From Hyphomicrobiales bacterium (GTDB lineage Bacteria; Pseudomonadota; Alphaproteobacteria; Rhizobiales; Rhizobiaceae): a stretch of DNA of 64,000 nt. Position 1 is the first letter of the stretch; each line of letters begins with the position of its first letter. Location of the stretch: assembly GCA_900472485.1 (NCBI GenBank), contig UCII01000012.1:62001-126000 (forward strand), given 5' to 3'. Shown piece by piece: positions 44,792 to 55,580 of this stretch. The notes beneath the pieces were generated by a model, which had not been told where the DNA came from, ran no database searches, and saw nothing but the letters and a program-made list of their open reading frames with translations. The position numbers and the translations under genes are program-made.

Positions 44792-45984
44792 TGACTGCGG
44801 CGGTCGCTTTACTCGAGGTTGGGACGGGCGAGGGAGCGGCGGTACGCGCCGTCCGCGTCGCAGCGATCGCCAGCCAGTACGCCGATGCCGTCGATGCCGA
44901 GGGCCGGTTCCCGCGCGAGGCTGTCGACGCCATGCGCGCCGAAAAGCTGCTCTCCATCCAGATCCCCGCCGATCTCGGCGGTGAAGGCGCGTCGATGACC
45001 GAAATCGCCGAGCTCTGCTCGATCCTCGGTCAGGCTTGCGCGGCGAGCGCCATGGTCTTCGCCATGCACCAGATCAAGCTTTCGAGCCTGGTCGAGCACG
45101 GCGTCGATAGCGATTGGCACCGCGACTTCATGCGCCGCATCGCGAGGGAACAGCTGCTGCTCGCTTCGGCGACGACCGAAGGCGGGATCGGCGGCAACCT
45201 GCGCAACAGCATCTGCGCCATCAAGGTCGAAGGCGATACCTGCACCCTCGAAAAGGATGCGACGGTCATTTCCTACGGCGCTCATGCCGACGCCATTCTG
45301 ATTACCTCGCGCAGCCATGCCGAGGCGGCGTCTTCCGATCAGGTACTGACCTGCTTCCTGAAAGATCAATACGATATCAAGCGCACCGTCGAGTGGAACA
45401 CGCTCGGCATGCGCGGCACCTGCTCCGATGGCTTCCTATTCAAGGGCGAGGCGCCGGCCAAGCAGATCCTGCCAAAACCGTTTGCCGAGATCGCCGCGCA
45501 ATCGATGCTGGCGAGCTCGCACCTGCTCTGGAGCGGCGTTTGGTATGGCATTGCAGCCGATGCGGTTTCCCGCGCGCAGGCTTTCGTGCGCGCCGCCGCC
45601 CGCAAGTCTCCCGGCGCACCGCCGCCCGGCGCCCTGCGCCTCGCCGAAGCCTCCAGCATGCTACAGATGGTGAAATCCAATGTGGTTGCCGGGCTGAAGG
45701 CCTATGAGGAGGCGAAGCTCGACGCGGACCGCCTGTCGTCGATGGCTTTCGCCGTGGCGATGAACAACGTCAAGATCGCGTCGTCGGAGATGATCCTGCC
45801 GATCATCAACCACGCGATGCTCATCTGCGGCATCATGGGCTACAAGAACGGTACGCCCTACAGCCTCGGTCGCCACCTGCGCGATGCGCACTCGGCACAA
45901 TTGATGATCTCGAATGACCGCATTCTCGGCAATACGTCGACCATGCTGCTCATCCACAAACAAGATACCAGCCTGTTGGGGTAA
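44791..45984 (+). CDS. Acyl-CoA dehydrogenase-like flavoprotein
   Basis: A 397-residue protein of the acyl-CoA dehydrogenase fold: helical N-terminal domain, a middle beta domain with [10 protein letters not shown] and [14 protein letters not shown], and a C-terminal helical domain. It is translationally coupled to the carrier protein gene. In analogous biosynthetic systems such flavoproteins oxidise amino acids tethered to carrier proteins (for example prolyl to pyrrolyl). Here oxidation of the tethered amino acid is an inference from context; the catalytic base was not assigned. Confidence 0.85.
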   Translation: MTAAVALLEVGTGEGAAVRAVRVAAIASQYADAVDAEGRFPREAVDAMRAEKLLSIQIPADLGGEGASMTEIAELCSILGQACAASAMVFAMHQIKLSSLVEHGVDSDWHRDFMRRIAREQLLLASATTEGGIGGNLRNSICAIKVEGDTCTLEKDATVISYGAHADAILITSRSHAEAASSDQVLTCFLKDQYDIKRTVEWNTLGMRGTCSDGFLFKGEAPAKQILPKPFAEIAAQSMLASSHLLWSGVWYGIAADAVSRAQAFVRAAARKSPGAPPPGALRLAEASSMLQMVKSNVVAGLKAYEEAKLDADRLSSMAFAVAMNNVKIASSEMILPIINHAMLICGIMGYKNGTPYSLGRHLRDAHSAQLMISNDRILGNTSTMLLIHKQDTSLLG

Positions 45985-45989
45985 TCGTC

Positions 45990-46898
45990 ATGGATATGCA
46001 AACATCGTTTCTCGACCGTCTTTTCGATTCCGGTCTCCTGATCGACACCGGCGTTGATGGTCTCTACGGCCGCAGCGGCCAGTTCGAAGACGTGATTTCC
46101 GCCTTCGAGCGTCTGATCGACAAATTCGGCGGCGCCGATGGTGCCGAAGCCATCCGCTTTCCGCCAGGCATGAACCGCGCCTTCTTTGAGACGAGCGGCT
46201 ACATGAAGAGCTTCCCGCAACTGGCCGGCACGGTACACAGCTTCTGCGGCAACGAGCTCGACCATATGAGCCTGCTGAAGTGCATGGAAGTCGGCGACGA
46301 CTGGACTAGAGATCAGCAGGCGACCGATATCGTGCTGACGCCGGCTGCGTGCTATCCGCTCTATCCGACGGTTGCCAAGCGCGGCGCCATTCCGGAAAAC
46401 GGCGCGCTTTACGATCTGCAGTCCTATTGCTTCCGCCATGAACCCTCGAAGGATCCGGCCCGCCAGCAGCTGTTCCGCATGCGCGAATATGTCTGCATGG
46501 GCAGCGAAAAGCATGTGACGGATTTCCGCCAGAGCTGGATGGATCGCGGTGTGGAGATGATGAAGGCCGTCGGCCTCGACGTGACCATCGACGTCGCCAA
46601 CGACCCGTTCTTCGGCCGGGCCGGTAAGATGCTCGCTAACAACCAGCGCGACCAGAACCTCAAGTTCGAGCTGCTGATCCCGATCACCTCGACCGCCAAG
46701 CCGACCGCCTGCATGAGCTTCAACTACCACCAGGATGCCTTCGGCACGAAGTGGGGCCTGAATTTTGCCGATGGCCGCGTCGCGCACACGGCCTGCGTCG
46801 GCTTCGGCCTGGAGCGCATCGCGCTGGCGCTGTTCCACACCCACGGTCTCGACACCAAGGAATGGCCCGAGAGCGTGCGCAAGGCACTGTGGGGCTGA
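45990..46898 (+). CDS. Amino acid:[carrier protein] ligase, SerRS-like
   Basis: A 302-residue class II aminoacyl-tRNA synthetase catalytic core without the tRNA-binding arm, resembling the atypical seryl-tRNA synthetase homologues of Bradyrhizobium and Agrobacterium that load small amino acids onto carrier proteins. Likely zinc ligands are C121 (PAACYPLYP), E166 (RMREYVCMG) and C269 (HTACVGFG); motif 3 is [12 protein letters not shown]. It lies 5 bp after the dehydrogenase and 8 bp before DUF1839. It would activate an amino acid with ATP and attach it to the phosphopantetheine of the adjacent carrier. Confidence 0.9.
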   Translation: MDMQTSFLDRLFDSGLLIDTGVDGLYGRSGQFEDVISAFERLIDKFGGADGAEAIRFPPGMNRAFFETSGYMKSFPQLAGTVHSFCGNELDHMSLLKCMEVGDDWTRDQQATDIVLTPAACYPLYPTVAKRGAIPENGALYDLQSYCFRHEPSKDPARQQLFRMREYVCMGSEKHVTDFRQSWMDRGVEMMKAVGLDVTIDVANDPFFGRAGKMLANNQRDQNLKFELLIPITSTAKPTACMSFNYHQDAFGTKWGLNFADGRVAHTACVGFGLERIALALFHTHGLDTKEWPESVRKALWG

Positions 46899-46906
46899 TC
46901 GCATCC

Positions 46907-47866
46907 ATGGCTGCCGTGTTTCAGGGACTGGATCCCGCCGCCTACAAGCCACATGCGCTGCACGACAGCGAGCGCATGTGGCCCGAGACCAACTGCTACA
47001 TCGACCTCTGGATCGAGGTTCTTTCGAGCCTGAAGCTGCCGCCGGAAGCCATGCTCGGCTTTACGCTGACACAGGATTTCGAGGGTGATCAGTTCACCTT
47101 CTTCAAGGTGCCGCTCGAGGATCTGGAAGCGCTCTACGGCGTGCGCTGCACCGAGCTTGCGATCTACGACAAGGTTCAGAACCATGTCGCCGAGCAGATC
47201 GGCCGCGGCCGGCTCTGCCTGGTGGAGATGGATTCCTTTTTCATGCCGGATACGCAGGGCGTCGGCTATCGCCGCGAACACGGCAAGACGACGGTCGCGA
47301 TCAACCGGCTCGATATGCAGGGCCGCACGATCGACTATTTCCACAATGGCGGCTTTTTCCAGCTGTCGGGCGGGGATTTCGACGGACTGTTCCAGCTGCA
47401 TCTGACGGATGAGGATCTGCCATTCCTGCCCTATACGGAATTTGCGAAATTTCCGGAGAAGGCACCGAGCGAAGCCGCTATCCGTCAGACAGCGCAGCAG
47501 CTCCTGTCCTTCCATTTCCGTCGTCGTCCGCTGGCCAATCCGATCCGCGCCTTCGCGGAGGTCTTCCCGGCGCAGGTGGAAGCGGTCGCCGAACGGCCTT
47601 TCGGCTTCTTCCATAAATATGCCTTTAACACGCTGCGCCAGCTCGGCGCCAATTTCGAACTGGCCGGCAGCCATTTCGATTGGCTCTCGGCCGATCTGTC
47701 CGAAGCGGCGGTAGAGGCGCGGAAAATTTCCGAGACGGCGAAGTCGGTCCAGTTCCAGCTTGCCCGGGCCATTACGCGCAAGAAATTCGAGCCGTTGCGC
47801 ACGGCGCTTGATCCCGCCGCCGATGCGTGGGATTCCATGATGAGCGAGCTCGAACGGAAGCTTTGA
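46907..47866 (+). CDS. DUF1839 family protein
   Basis: A 319-residue cytosolic protein of unknown function. Recognisable segments are LDPAAYKPHALHDSERMWPE at the start, ETNCYIDLWIEVL with a cysteine in the position of a possible nucleophile, and VEMDSFFMPDTQG. The conserved NCY ... WIEVL and D-S-F/W patterns suggest a cysteine-dependent acyl or peptidyl transferase-like fold, which is only a guess. Constant pairing with the carrier ligase suggests that it takes the amino acid from the carrier. Confidence 0.72.
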   Translation: MAAVFQGLDPAAYKPHALHDSERMWPETNCYIDLWIEVLSSLKLPPEAMLGFTLTQDFEGDQFTFFKVPLEDLEALYGVRCTELAIYDKVQNHVAEQIGRGRLCLVEMDSFFMPDTQGVGYRREHGKTTVAINRLDMQGRTIDYFHNGGFFQLSGGDFDGLFQLHLTDEDLPFLPYTEFAKFPEKAPSEAAIRQTAQQLLSFHFRRRPLANPIRAFAEVFPAQVEAVAERPFGFFHKYAFNTLRQLGANFELAGSHFDWLSADLSEAAVEARKISETAKSVQFQLARAITRKKFEPLRTALDPAADAWDSMMSELERKL

Positions 47867-47943
47867 CCGGCTTTCGTTCGAACGCGATACAGCTGGGTCA
47901 TTTCTGAACATATTGGGGCGAGGAAAATCCCTCGGAAGATGTC

Positions 47944-50412
47944 ATGGGCGGGCGCTTGGCGGATCTCGGCGGCGGAATGCGGCTGAGCGAAGGTTGGAAT
48001 CTGGTATTGACGGAGGCGGGCACCTGCCTCTCGCCTTCTGATGTACCGCTGATGTCGGGCTTCATCCCGGCACCCGTGCCGGGCACGGTAGCGCAAGCGC
48101 TGGAAAAGGCCGGGCGTTTCGATAGGACGAAGCCTCAGCCTCTTCATGATCGCGATGCCTGGTACATCTGCCGTCTGGTGGATGCCGAGGCCGGTGAGGC
48201 GGTCTTGCGGCTGGAAGGGTTGGCGACACTCTGCGAAGTCTTCCTAAACGGCCAGCAAATCCTCGTGTCCGAGAGCATGTTCGAGGCTCACGACGTCGAC
48301 GTCATCCTGCTTGGCGGCGACGAGTTGGCGCTATGCTTCCGCGCGCTGGAGCCGAGGTTGTCCGAGCCGGGGCCTCGGGCCCGCTGGCGGCCACAGATGA
48401 TCACGCCGCAGGGTTTGAGGACAGTGCGCACGACGCTGCTTGGCCATATGCCTGGCTGGTGCCCGGAGGTTCAGGCCGTCGGCCCGTGGCGACCGATTAC
48501 GCTGCTGCGGCCAAGTGCGCCTGTTCTCCGCGATCTCTCTTTGCGGCCGGACCTGCTCGAAAACGGTGAAGGCAGGCTCTATGCGTCACTTTCGATCGAA
48601 GGTGATGCCGAACAGCTGGTGCTGAGGTGCGGCGAGACGGAGCAGGCCTTCGAGAAGGATGGTGCCGGCCGTTATACGGCAATCCTGAAGATCCCAGATG
48701 TGGCGCCCTGGTGGCCGCATACGCATGGCGTGCCGCAACTCCATGATGTCAGGCTCGTCGTCGATGGCGTTGAGCATGGGCTCGGGCAGACCGGTTTCCG
48801 GCGGCTGTCGGTGGATCGCGGTGCCGATGGGCAGGATTTCACCCTGATCGTCAATGGCGAGCGGATTTTCTGCCGGGGTGCCGTGTGGACCACAGCGGAT
48901 ATCGTGCGCCTGCCCGGTGGCCGCGATGATTACGAGCGCTGGCTGCGGCTCGCCGCCGAGGCTGGCATGAACATGATCCGCATCGGTGGCACCATGGCAT
49001 ACGAAACACCGGAATTCTTCCGCCTCTGCGACGAGCTTGGCCTGATGGTTTGGCAGGATTTCATGTTTGCCAATTTCGACTATCCGAAGAACGACAAGGC
49101 GTTCAATGCCCATGTCGAAACGGAGGTTTCGCAGCTTCTGAGCCGCACACGCCTCTCGCCTTCGCTGGCGGTCCTTTGCGGCGGCAGTGAGATCTACCAG
49201 CAGGCAGCCATGATGGGCCTGCCGGAGCAGTTCTGGAAAAGCCCTGTTGTCGAGGAGATCATCCCGCCCCTGGTGCAATCGCTACGGCCGGATGTGCCCT
49301 ATGTCGTCAATTCTCCGTCGGGCGGGCCGATGCCGTTTTCACCGAATGCCGGTGTCACGCATTACTATGGCGTCGGCGCCTATATGCGGCCGCTTGCCGA
49401 TGCCCGCCGCGCCGAGGTCCGCTTCGCCGCCGAGAGCCTGGCTTTCGCGCATGTGCCGCAAGCCCGCACGCTCGGCCAGCATCTGCCGGTTCCGGCAGTC
49501 CATAGCCCGCTATGGAAAGAGCGCGTCCCGCGCGATCGCGGCGCGTCCTGGGATTTCGAGGATGTGCGCGATCATTATCTGCAGGAACTCTACGGCTTTG
49601 AGCCCAACCGCTTGCGGCGGGAAGACCTGGATCTCTATCTCAACCTCTCCCGCGCGGTGACCGGCGAAGTCGCCGAGGAGACCTATGCCGAGTGGCGCCG
49701 CCAAGGCTCAGGCTGCAACGGGGCGCTCGTCTGGACGCTGCAGGATCTGCTTCCCGGCGCCGGCTGGGGCGTGATCGATTCGACCGGGGAGCCGAAACCG
49801 GTCTGGTACGGGCTGCGACGTGCCTTCCGGCCGGTGCAGGTGCTGCTCATGGATGAGGGTACGAATGGTCTTGACGTGCATGTCATCAACGAGAGCGATG
49901 CGGCTCTCGATCTGACCGTCGAGGTCTCCTGCCTGCGCGACGGCCGTCAGGTCGTCGTCGGCGGCGGACGTGATCTGGTGCTCGAAGCGCGCGGCAAGCA
50001 AAAGATAGCGTGCACTGATCTTTTCGGTGCCTTCTTCGACACGACCTATGCCTTCCGTTTCGGGCCGCCGTCGCATGATGTCACCGTGGCGCGGTTGACG
50101 AACTCGGTAACCGGCGCTGTTATCGCCCAGGCTTTTTACTTCCCGCTTGGGCGCACCAAGGCGTTTCATGATGCCGAAATCACGGCGTCGGCGGTGCAGG
50201 AGGGCGAGGATTGGTTCCTTGATCTGAGCACCGACCGGTTGGCGCAATCGGTGCAGATCGATTTGGAAGCCTATCGGGCGGAGGATGACTGGTTCCATCT
50301 TGCGCCCGGCAGCCGGCGGCTTCGCCTGCATAGGCGAGGGGGCGTTCCGGCCGATGTCATTCCAGTCGGGCAAATCCGCTCCGTCGGCAGCCGGCGGATC
50401 GTCGAGGTGTAA
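47944..50412 (+). CDS. Glycoside hydrolase family 2, beta-mannosidase-like
   Basis: An 822-residue protein with the GH2 order: N-terminal sugar-binding jelly roll (about 15-190), an immunoglobulin-like domain (about 195-290), a TIM barrel (about 300-600) and C-terminal beta domains. Probable catalytic residues are E416 in LCGGSEIYQQ (acid/base) and E497 in RFAAESLAF (nucleophile). No signal peptide is seen, so the enzyme is cytosolic. ATG 47944 has GGAAG upstream; 47977 is an alternative. It follows DUF1839 by 77 bp. Its sugar target and link to the carrier system are unknown. Confidence 0.8.
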   Translation: MGGRLADLGGGMRLSEGWNLVLTEAGTCLSPSDVPLMSGFIPAPVPGTVAQALEKAGRFDRTKPQPLHDRDAWYICRLVDAEAGEAVLRLEGLATLCEVFLNGQQILVSESMFEAHDVDVILLGGDELALCFRALEPRLSEPGPRARWRPQMITPQGLRTVRTTLLGHMPGWCPEVQAVGPWRPITLLRPSAPVLRDLSLRPDLLENGEGRLYASLSIEGDAEQLVLRCGETEQAFEKDGAGRYTAILKIPDVAPWWPHTHGVPQLHDVRLVVDGVEHGLGQTGFRRLSVDRGADGQDFTLIVNGERIFCRGAVWTTADIVRLPGGRDDYERWLRLAAEAGMNMIRIGGTMAYETPEFFRLCDELGLMVWQDFMFANFDYPKNDKAFNAHVETEVSQLLSRTRLSPSLAVLCGGSEIYQQAAMMGLPEQFWKSPVVEEIIPPLVQSLRPDVPYVVNSPSGGPMPFSPNAGVTHYYGVGAYMRPLADARRAEVRFAAESLAFAHVPQARTLGQHLPVPAVHSPLWKERVPRDRGASWDFEDVRDHYLQELYGFEPNRLRREDLDLYLNLSRAVTGEVAEETYAEWRRQGSGCNGALVWTLQDLLPGAGWGVIDSTGEPKPVWYGLRRAFRPVQVLLMDEGTNGLDVHVINESDAALDLTVEVSCLRDGRQVVVGGGRDLVLEARGKQKIACTDLFGAFFDTTYAFRFGPPSHDVTVARLTNSVTGAVIAQAFYFPLGRTKAFHDAEITASAVQEGEDWFLDLSTDRLAQSVQIDLEAYRAEDDWFHLAPGSRRLRLHRRGGVPADVIPVGQIRSVGSRRIVEV

Positions 50413-50429
50413 GGGGCTGCCAGCTCAGC

Positions 50430-51509
<1,080 letters not shown>

Positions 51510-51553
51510 AGGCGCTTCCTCCTTCTTGGTTCCGATGGCTCGCGGGGCAACGT

Positions 51554-52624
51554 TCATGACGGCCTCCAGCTCTTGTATTTCTTGGCTTCCGGCCCGACAG
51601 GAAAACGGACTTCGGTGCGGGTTTCCGACGATTCATAGAATGCCGTGACCAGCTCCAACGCTTGGCGAGCATCGACTGTGGTCACCGGCAGTGGTCCGCC
51701 CGATACCAATGCTTCATGGAACAGCCTCATCTGCGTGTTGAAACGGTTGGGAATCGGTGACCAGCCGGCGAGCAGTGCATCGATCTTCGCGCCGATCTCG
51801 TCGTTGGCCGGAACAATCTTCCAGGGGTCCTGGCCGGGGCTGTAGGGCTCGTGGTTGCTTTCGATCAGGACGTTTTCGAAGGCGAGACGCAGGCGGCTGA
51901 TCTGCTCCCGCGAGCCGAGCGTCGCGCTGATGGTGGCGAGCGCGCCGTTTTCCATCAGCAGGCTGGCGCTGGCGCAATCCTCCACTTCGATATCGTTGAC
52001 GCGGGTGGCGACGCGGCCGAAGAGGCCCACGATCGGCCCCATCAGATAGGTCAGCATGTCGTGCAGATGGATGGAGTGGGTCATCAGCACGCCGCCGAGT
52101 TCTGTGTCCCACTTGCCGCGCCAGGGGACCGCATAATAATCGGCGCCGCGCACCCAATGCGTCTCCGACGTGGCGACATAAGGCTTGCCGGCAATGCCTG
52201 ACGCGATGATGCGCTTGGCCTTCTGGATGCCGTCGCCATAGCGATACTGGAAGATCGGCATCAGCCGGCCCTTAGCTGTCTTTTCGGCCGCGATGACGGC
52301 ATCGACATCGGCGAGCGACCCCACGAGCGGCTTTTCGCAGACCACATGCTTGCCGGCGGCAAGCGCCTGCATGATGAGCTGGAAATGCGAGCCGGGCGGC
52401 GTGCAGATGTCGATGATGTCGATATCGGGCATGTTGAGGACTTCGGAGAAATCCTTGAGGCGCCTACCGATGCCGAATTCGTCGCCGACGGCGTTCAGGC
52501 GTTCCTCGTTGAGATCGCAGAGAACGGCGACCTCGAAACGATCCGGATACGGCAGATAGCCTTCGACGATGTGGGAGCGGCCGATGCCGAGGCCGATGAT
52601 CGCGACTTTCTTGATGTCGGACAT
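51554..52624 (-). CDS. Gfo/Idh/MocA family oxidoreductase (first)
   Basis: A 356-residue NAD(P)-dependent dehydrogenase. The Rossmann fingerprint is VAIIGLGIGRSHIVEGY at the N-terminus, the EKP motif is VCEKPL and the catalytic region contains GGVLMTHSIHLHDML with the His-xxx-Asp pattern. It lies between the ATPase gene and a second dehydrogenase, 7 bp downstream of the latter. It probably oxidises or reduces a sugar or inositol derivative brought in by the importer. Confidence 0.88.
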   Translation of the reverse strand: MSDIKKVAIIGLGIGRSHIVEGYLPYPDRFEVAVLCDLNEERLNAVGDEFGIGRRLKDFSEVLNMPDIDIIDICTPPGSHFQLIMQALAAGKHVVCEKPLVGSLADVDAVIAAEKTAKGRLMPIFQYRYGDGIQKAKRIIASGIAGKPYVATSETHWVRGADYYAVPWRGKWDTELGGVLMTHSIHLHDMLTYLMGPIVGLFGRVATRVNDIEVEDCASASLLMENGALATISATLGSREQISRLRLAFENVLIESNHEPYSPGQDPWKIVPANDEIGAKIDALLAGWSPIPNRFNTQMRLFHEALVSGGPLPVTTVDARQALELVTAFYESSETRTEVRFPVGPEAKKYKSWRPS

Positions 52625-52631
52625 GTCGCAA

Positions 52632-53657
52632 TTACCTCTGAATGTTCTTGAGCGATGTTGCCTCGGCAAGCGCCTGCGCCTTCAGCGCCAGCTCCATGGC
52701 CTTGAAGCAATGTTCCTGACCCATGGCCGTTTCGGTGCGGTCTCTGATGTCGGCCACAAGTTGGCGGCCATAGGGCAACTCCACTCCGCTGCAGTCGATA
52801 TGCTGCATACTCTTGCGGTCGGTGAGGAAGAGATGGTCGGTGCCGGGTCGGCCGGCAACGTCGATATATTTGCGCAGCTCCATCGTCCCTTCGGTGCCGA
52901 CGATGAAGAGACGGCCGTCGCCCCAGGTGGAAAGCCCGTCCGGCGTGAACCAGTCGACCCGGACATAACCCGTGACGTCGGGCGTCCTCACATGGAAATC
53001 GCCATAATCCTGCAGGCCCGGTGTTTCCGGATTGGCGCGGTTGGACACCGTTGCCGACAGCACTTCGGCTTCGAGGGAGTCTGCAAAGAACAGAAACTGC
53101 TCGCATTGATGTGAGGCGATGTCGGCGATGATGCCGCCATAGCGCTTGCGATCGAAGAACCAGTCCGGCCGGGTCGGTTTGCGCAGACGGTGCGGACCGA
53201 GGCCCGTCGTGTGAATGACCTTGCCGATGGCGCCGGCTTTCACCAGTTCGCCGGCCTTGACGGTCGATGCCGTTTCGAAGTGCTCTGAGTAGAGGATGGA
53301 GACGATACGCTTGGTCTCGGCCTGCACCTTTTTGACTTCCGCGAGCTGATCCAGCGTCACCATGCCGGGCTTGTCGAGCATCACGTCCTTGCCGTGGCGC
53401 ATGGCCTCGATAGCAAGGCCGGCGCGCTCGTTGGAAATCGCCGCGCTGACGATCAGCGCTATGGAGTTGTCCTCGAGGATTTCCCTTTTGTCGGCAACGC
53501 GTCGTGCCTGCGGGAAACGGTCGGCGAAGACGGCGGCGAGATCATCCTCTAACGCGTGGAAGGCGACGAGTTCGGCGCCGGCCCGCAGCATGACGTTGAC
53601 CTGCCCGTAGATATGATCGTGATTGAGGCCGATGGCGGCGAAGCGCAGCGCGCTCAT
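52632..53657 (-). CDS. Gfo/Idh/MocA family oxidoreductase (second)
   Basis: A 341-residue member of the same superfamily as its neighbour but a distant paralogue. It begins MSALRFAAIGLNHDHIYGQ, an N-terminus in which the usual GxGxxG glycine pattern is altered (GLNHDH). The EKP motif reads MLDKPG in place of EKP, and IIADIASHQCEQFL supplies the catalytic-region residues. The altered motifs suggest a different substrate from the first dehydrogenase. Confidence 0.82.
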   Translation of the reverse strand: MSALRFAAIGLNHDHIYGQVNVMLRAGAELVAFHALEDDLAAVFADRFPQARRVADKREILEDNSIALIVSAAISNERAGLAIEAMRHGKDVMLDKPGMVTLDQLAEVKKVQAETKRIVSILYSEHFETASTVKAGELVKAGAIGKVIHTTGLGPHRLRKPTRPDWFFDRKRYGGIIADIASHQCEQFLFFADSLEAEVLSATVSNRANPETPGLQDYGDFHVRTPDVTGYVRVDWFTPDGLSTWGDGRLFIVGTEGTMELRKYIDVAGRPGTDHLFLTDRKSMQHIDCSGVELPYGRQLVADIRDRTETAMGQEHCFKAMELALKAQALAEATSLKNIQR

Positions 53658-53688
53658 GCGACATTTCCTTTCGTGGGTTTGTTGGTTC

Positions 53689-53719
53689 GCAGCCCCAAAT
53701 CTTGGGTATTTGGGGCTGC
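53689..53719. repeat. Intercistronic hairpin in the importer operon
   Basis: GCAGCCCCAAAT, CTTGGGT and ATTTGGGGCTGC form a perfect 12-bp stem with a 7-base loop in the 73-bp gap between permease and dehydrogenase genes. There is no T run. It may stabilise the upstream transporter mRNA, giving unequal expression along the operon. Confidence 0.6.
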
Positions 53720-53730
53720 GAGGTTCATAA

Positions 53731-54615
53731 TCAGCGTTTGAGGCCGGCGGTCGCGATGCCGTCGATCAGCAGCCTCTGGAAGAAGAGGAAGATCAGGAAG
53801 ACCGGGATCAGTGACAGGCTCGACATGGCAAACAGGCTGCTCCAGTCGGAACTTCCGGTGGAATCCACGAAGGAGCGCAGGCCGAGCTGCACCGTGTAGG
53901 TATTGATGTCGGAGAGATAGATCAGCGGCCCGAAGAAATCGTCCCAGGTCCAGATGAAGGAGAAGATGGCGGCCGTCGCCAGAACGGGAAGCGACAGAGG
54001 CAGCATGATGCGCCAGTAGATGCGCCATGGGCTGCAGCCATCCATCATCGCGGCCTCGTCCAGCTCGCGCGGAATGCCGCGGAAGAACTGCACCATCAGG
54101 AAGATGAAGAAGGCGTCGACGGCCAGGAATTTCGGCACGACGAGCGGCAGCATGGTTTTTACCCAGCCGAGCTTCAGGAAGAGGATATATTGTGGGATCA
54201 GCGTGACGTGATAGGGCAGCATCAGCGTGCCCAGCATCAGGGCGAACCAGAAATTCTTGCCCCAGAAATTTAAGCGCGCGAAGGCGTAGGCCGCCAGCGA
54301 GCAGGAAATGACGTTACCGATGACCGATAGCACGGCGATGACGGCCGAATTCCAGACGAATTTGCCGAAGGTGACCTGCCCGCCGAACCAGCCGCGGACA
54401 TAGGAGCTGAAATCGAATTGCGAGGGGATCAGTGACGCCGTGCCGAAGATCTCGTTCTGGTCCTTGATCGAACCGGACAGCATCCACAGTAGCGGATAGA
54501 GCATCACGATCGACGCGGCGACGAGAGCGACGTGGATGAGGACGGAGAGGAACCACGGGCGCTCGCGCGGCGGCTTCATGTCCTCGGCAAAATGGGTGAG
54601 CTTCGCGTCAGTCAT
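53731..54615 (-). CDS. Sugar ABC transporter permease, MalG-like
   Basis: A 294-residue inner-membrane protein with six predicted helices and the ATPase-docking EAA loop ELDEAAMMDGCSPWRIYWRI. Its start overlaps the stop of the first permease in ATGACTGA (8 bases), showing coupling. It is a CUT1-type permease for sugars or glycosides. Confidence 0.92.
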   Translation of the reverse strand: MTDAKLTHFAEDMKPPRERPWFLSVLIHVALVAASIVMLYPLLWMLSGSIKDQNEIFGTASLIPSQFDFSSYVRGWFGGQVTFGKFVWNSAVIAVLSVIGNVISCSLAAYAFARLNFWGKNFWFALMLGTLMLPYHVTLIPQYILFLKLGWVKTMLPLVVPKFLAVDAFFIFLMVQFFRGIPRELDEAAMMDGCSPWRIYWRIMLPLSLPVLATAAIFSFIWTWDDFFGPLIYLSDINTYTVQLGLRSFVDSTGSSDWSSLFAMSSLSLIPVFLIFLFFQRLLIDGIATAGLKR

Positions 54616-55576
54616 CGTAGTGGACCCAATAACGAGCGGAGAGGAAGGAGAAGGCGGTGAAGATCGCGATGATGATCACCAGGATCCAGGCGAGTGCGGC
54701 GGCATATCCCATGCGGAAATAACCGAAGGCTTCCTGGTAGAGGTAGAGCGTGTAGAACAGCGTCGAATCGATCGGCCCGCCGGTGCCGGATGAAATCACA
54801 TAGGCCGGCGTGAATGCTTTGAAGGCGTCGATCGTCTGGACCACGGCGTTGAAGAAGATCACCGGCGTCAAGAGCGGCAGGGTGATCTTGAAGAAGATGC
54901 GCGCCTTGGAGGCGCCGTCGAGGCTGGCGGCCTCGTAGAGATCGGTCGGGATCTGGCGCAGCCCTGCGAGGAAGATGATCATCGGCGAGCCGAACTGCCA
55001 GATGGCGAGAATGACGAGCGTATAGAGCGAATAGTCGGGATTGGAGATCCAGCTCGGCCCGTTGATGCCGAAGGCGTACCAGAGCAGGGAGTTGACGATG
55101 CCGTCGGCATCGAAGATCTGCCGCCACAGCACCGCGATCGCGACGCTGGAGCCGAGCAGCGACGGCAGGTAGAAGATGGCGCGGTAGACCGGCAGGCCCT
55201 TGATACCGCGGTTGAGCAGCAGCGCCACCAACAGCGCGAAGGCGAGCTTCAACGGCACCGAACAGACGACATAGAACAGCGTCACCTTCATCGACGACAG
55301 GAATTTGTCGTCGGCCGTCGCGATCCGCACGTAGTTCTCGATGCCGACGACGTTCGGCGACTGCAGCAGATTGTAGTCGGTGAAGGAGAGATAAAGCGAG
55401 GCGATCGCCGGCCCGAGGGTCAGTCCGAAGAAGCCGATGAACCACGGCAGAAGGAAGAGATAGCCGGGTGCGTTGCGCGCGAATGCGCTCGGCGCCTTGT
55501 AGGCGGTTTCCACGCGCAACGGCGCGCGCGCGCCGACGGCCAAGCCGCCGGCAACGCTCTTGCTGTTTGTACCCAC
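54608..55576 (-). CDS. Sugar ABC transporter permease, MalF-like
   Basis: A 322-residue inner-membrane protein with a cytoplasmic N-terminal extension (about 35 residues) and six predicted helices. The EAA loop is DLYEAASLDGASKARIFFKI. It lies 4 bp after the binding-protein gene and overlaps the second permease, forming the heterodimeric channel of the importer. Confidence 0.92.
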   Translation of the reverse strand: MGTNSKSVAGGLAVGARAPLRVETAYKAPSAFARNAPGYLFLLPWFIGFFGLTLGPAIASLYLSFTDYNLLQSPNVVGIENYVRIATADDKFLSSMKVTLFYVVCSVPLKLAFALLVALLLNRGIKGLPVYRAIFYLPSLLGSSVAIAVLWRQIFDADGIVNSLLWYAFGINGPSWISNPDYSLYTLVILAIWQFGSPMIIFLAGLRQIPTDLYEAASLDGASKARIFFKITLPLLTPVIFFNAVVQTIDAFKAFTPAYVISSGTGGPIDSTLFYTLYLYQEAFGYFRMGYAAALAWILVIIIAIFTAFSFLSARYWVHYDD

Positions 55577-55580
55577 GGTG

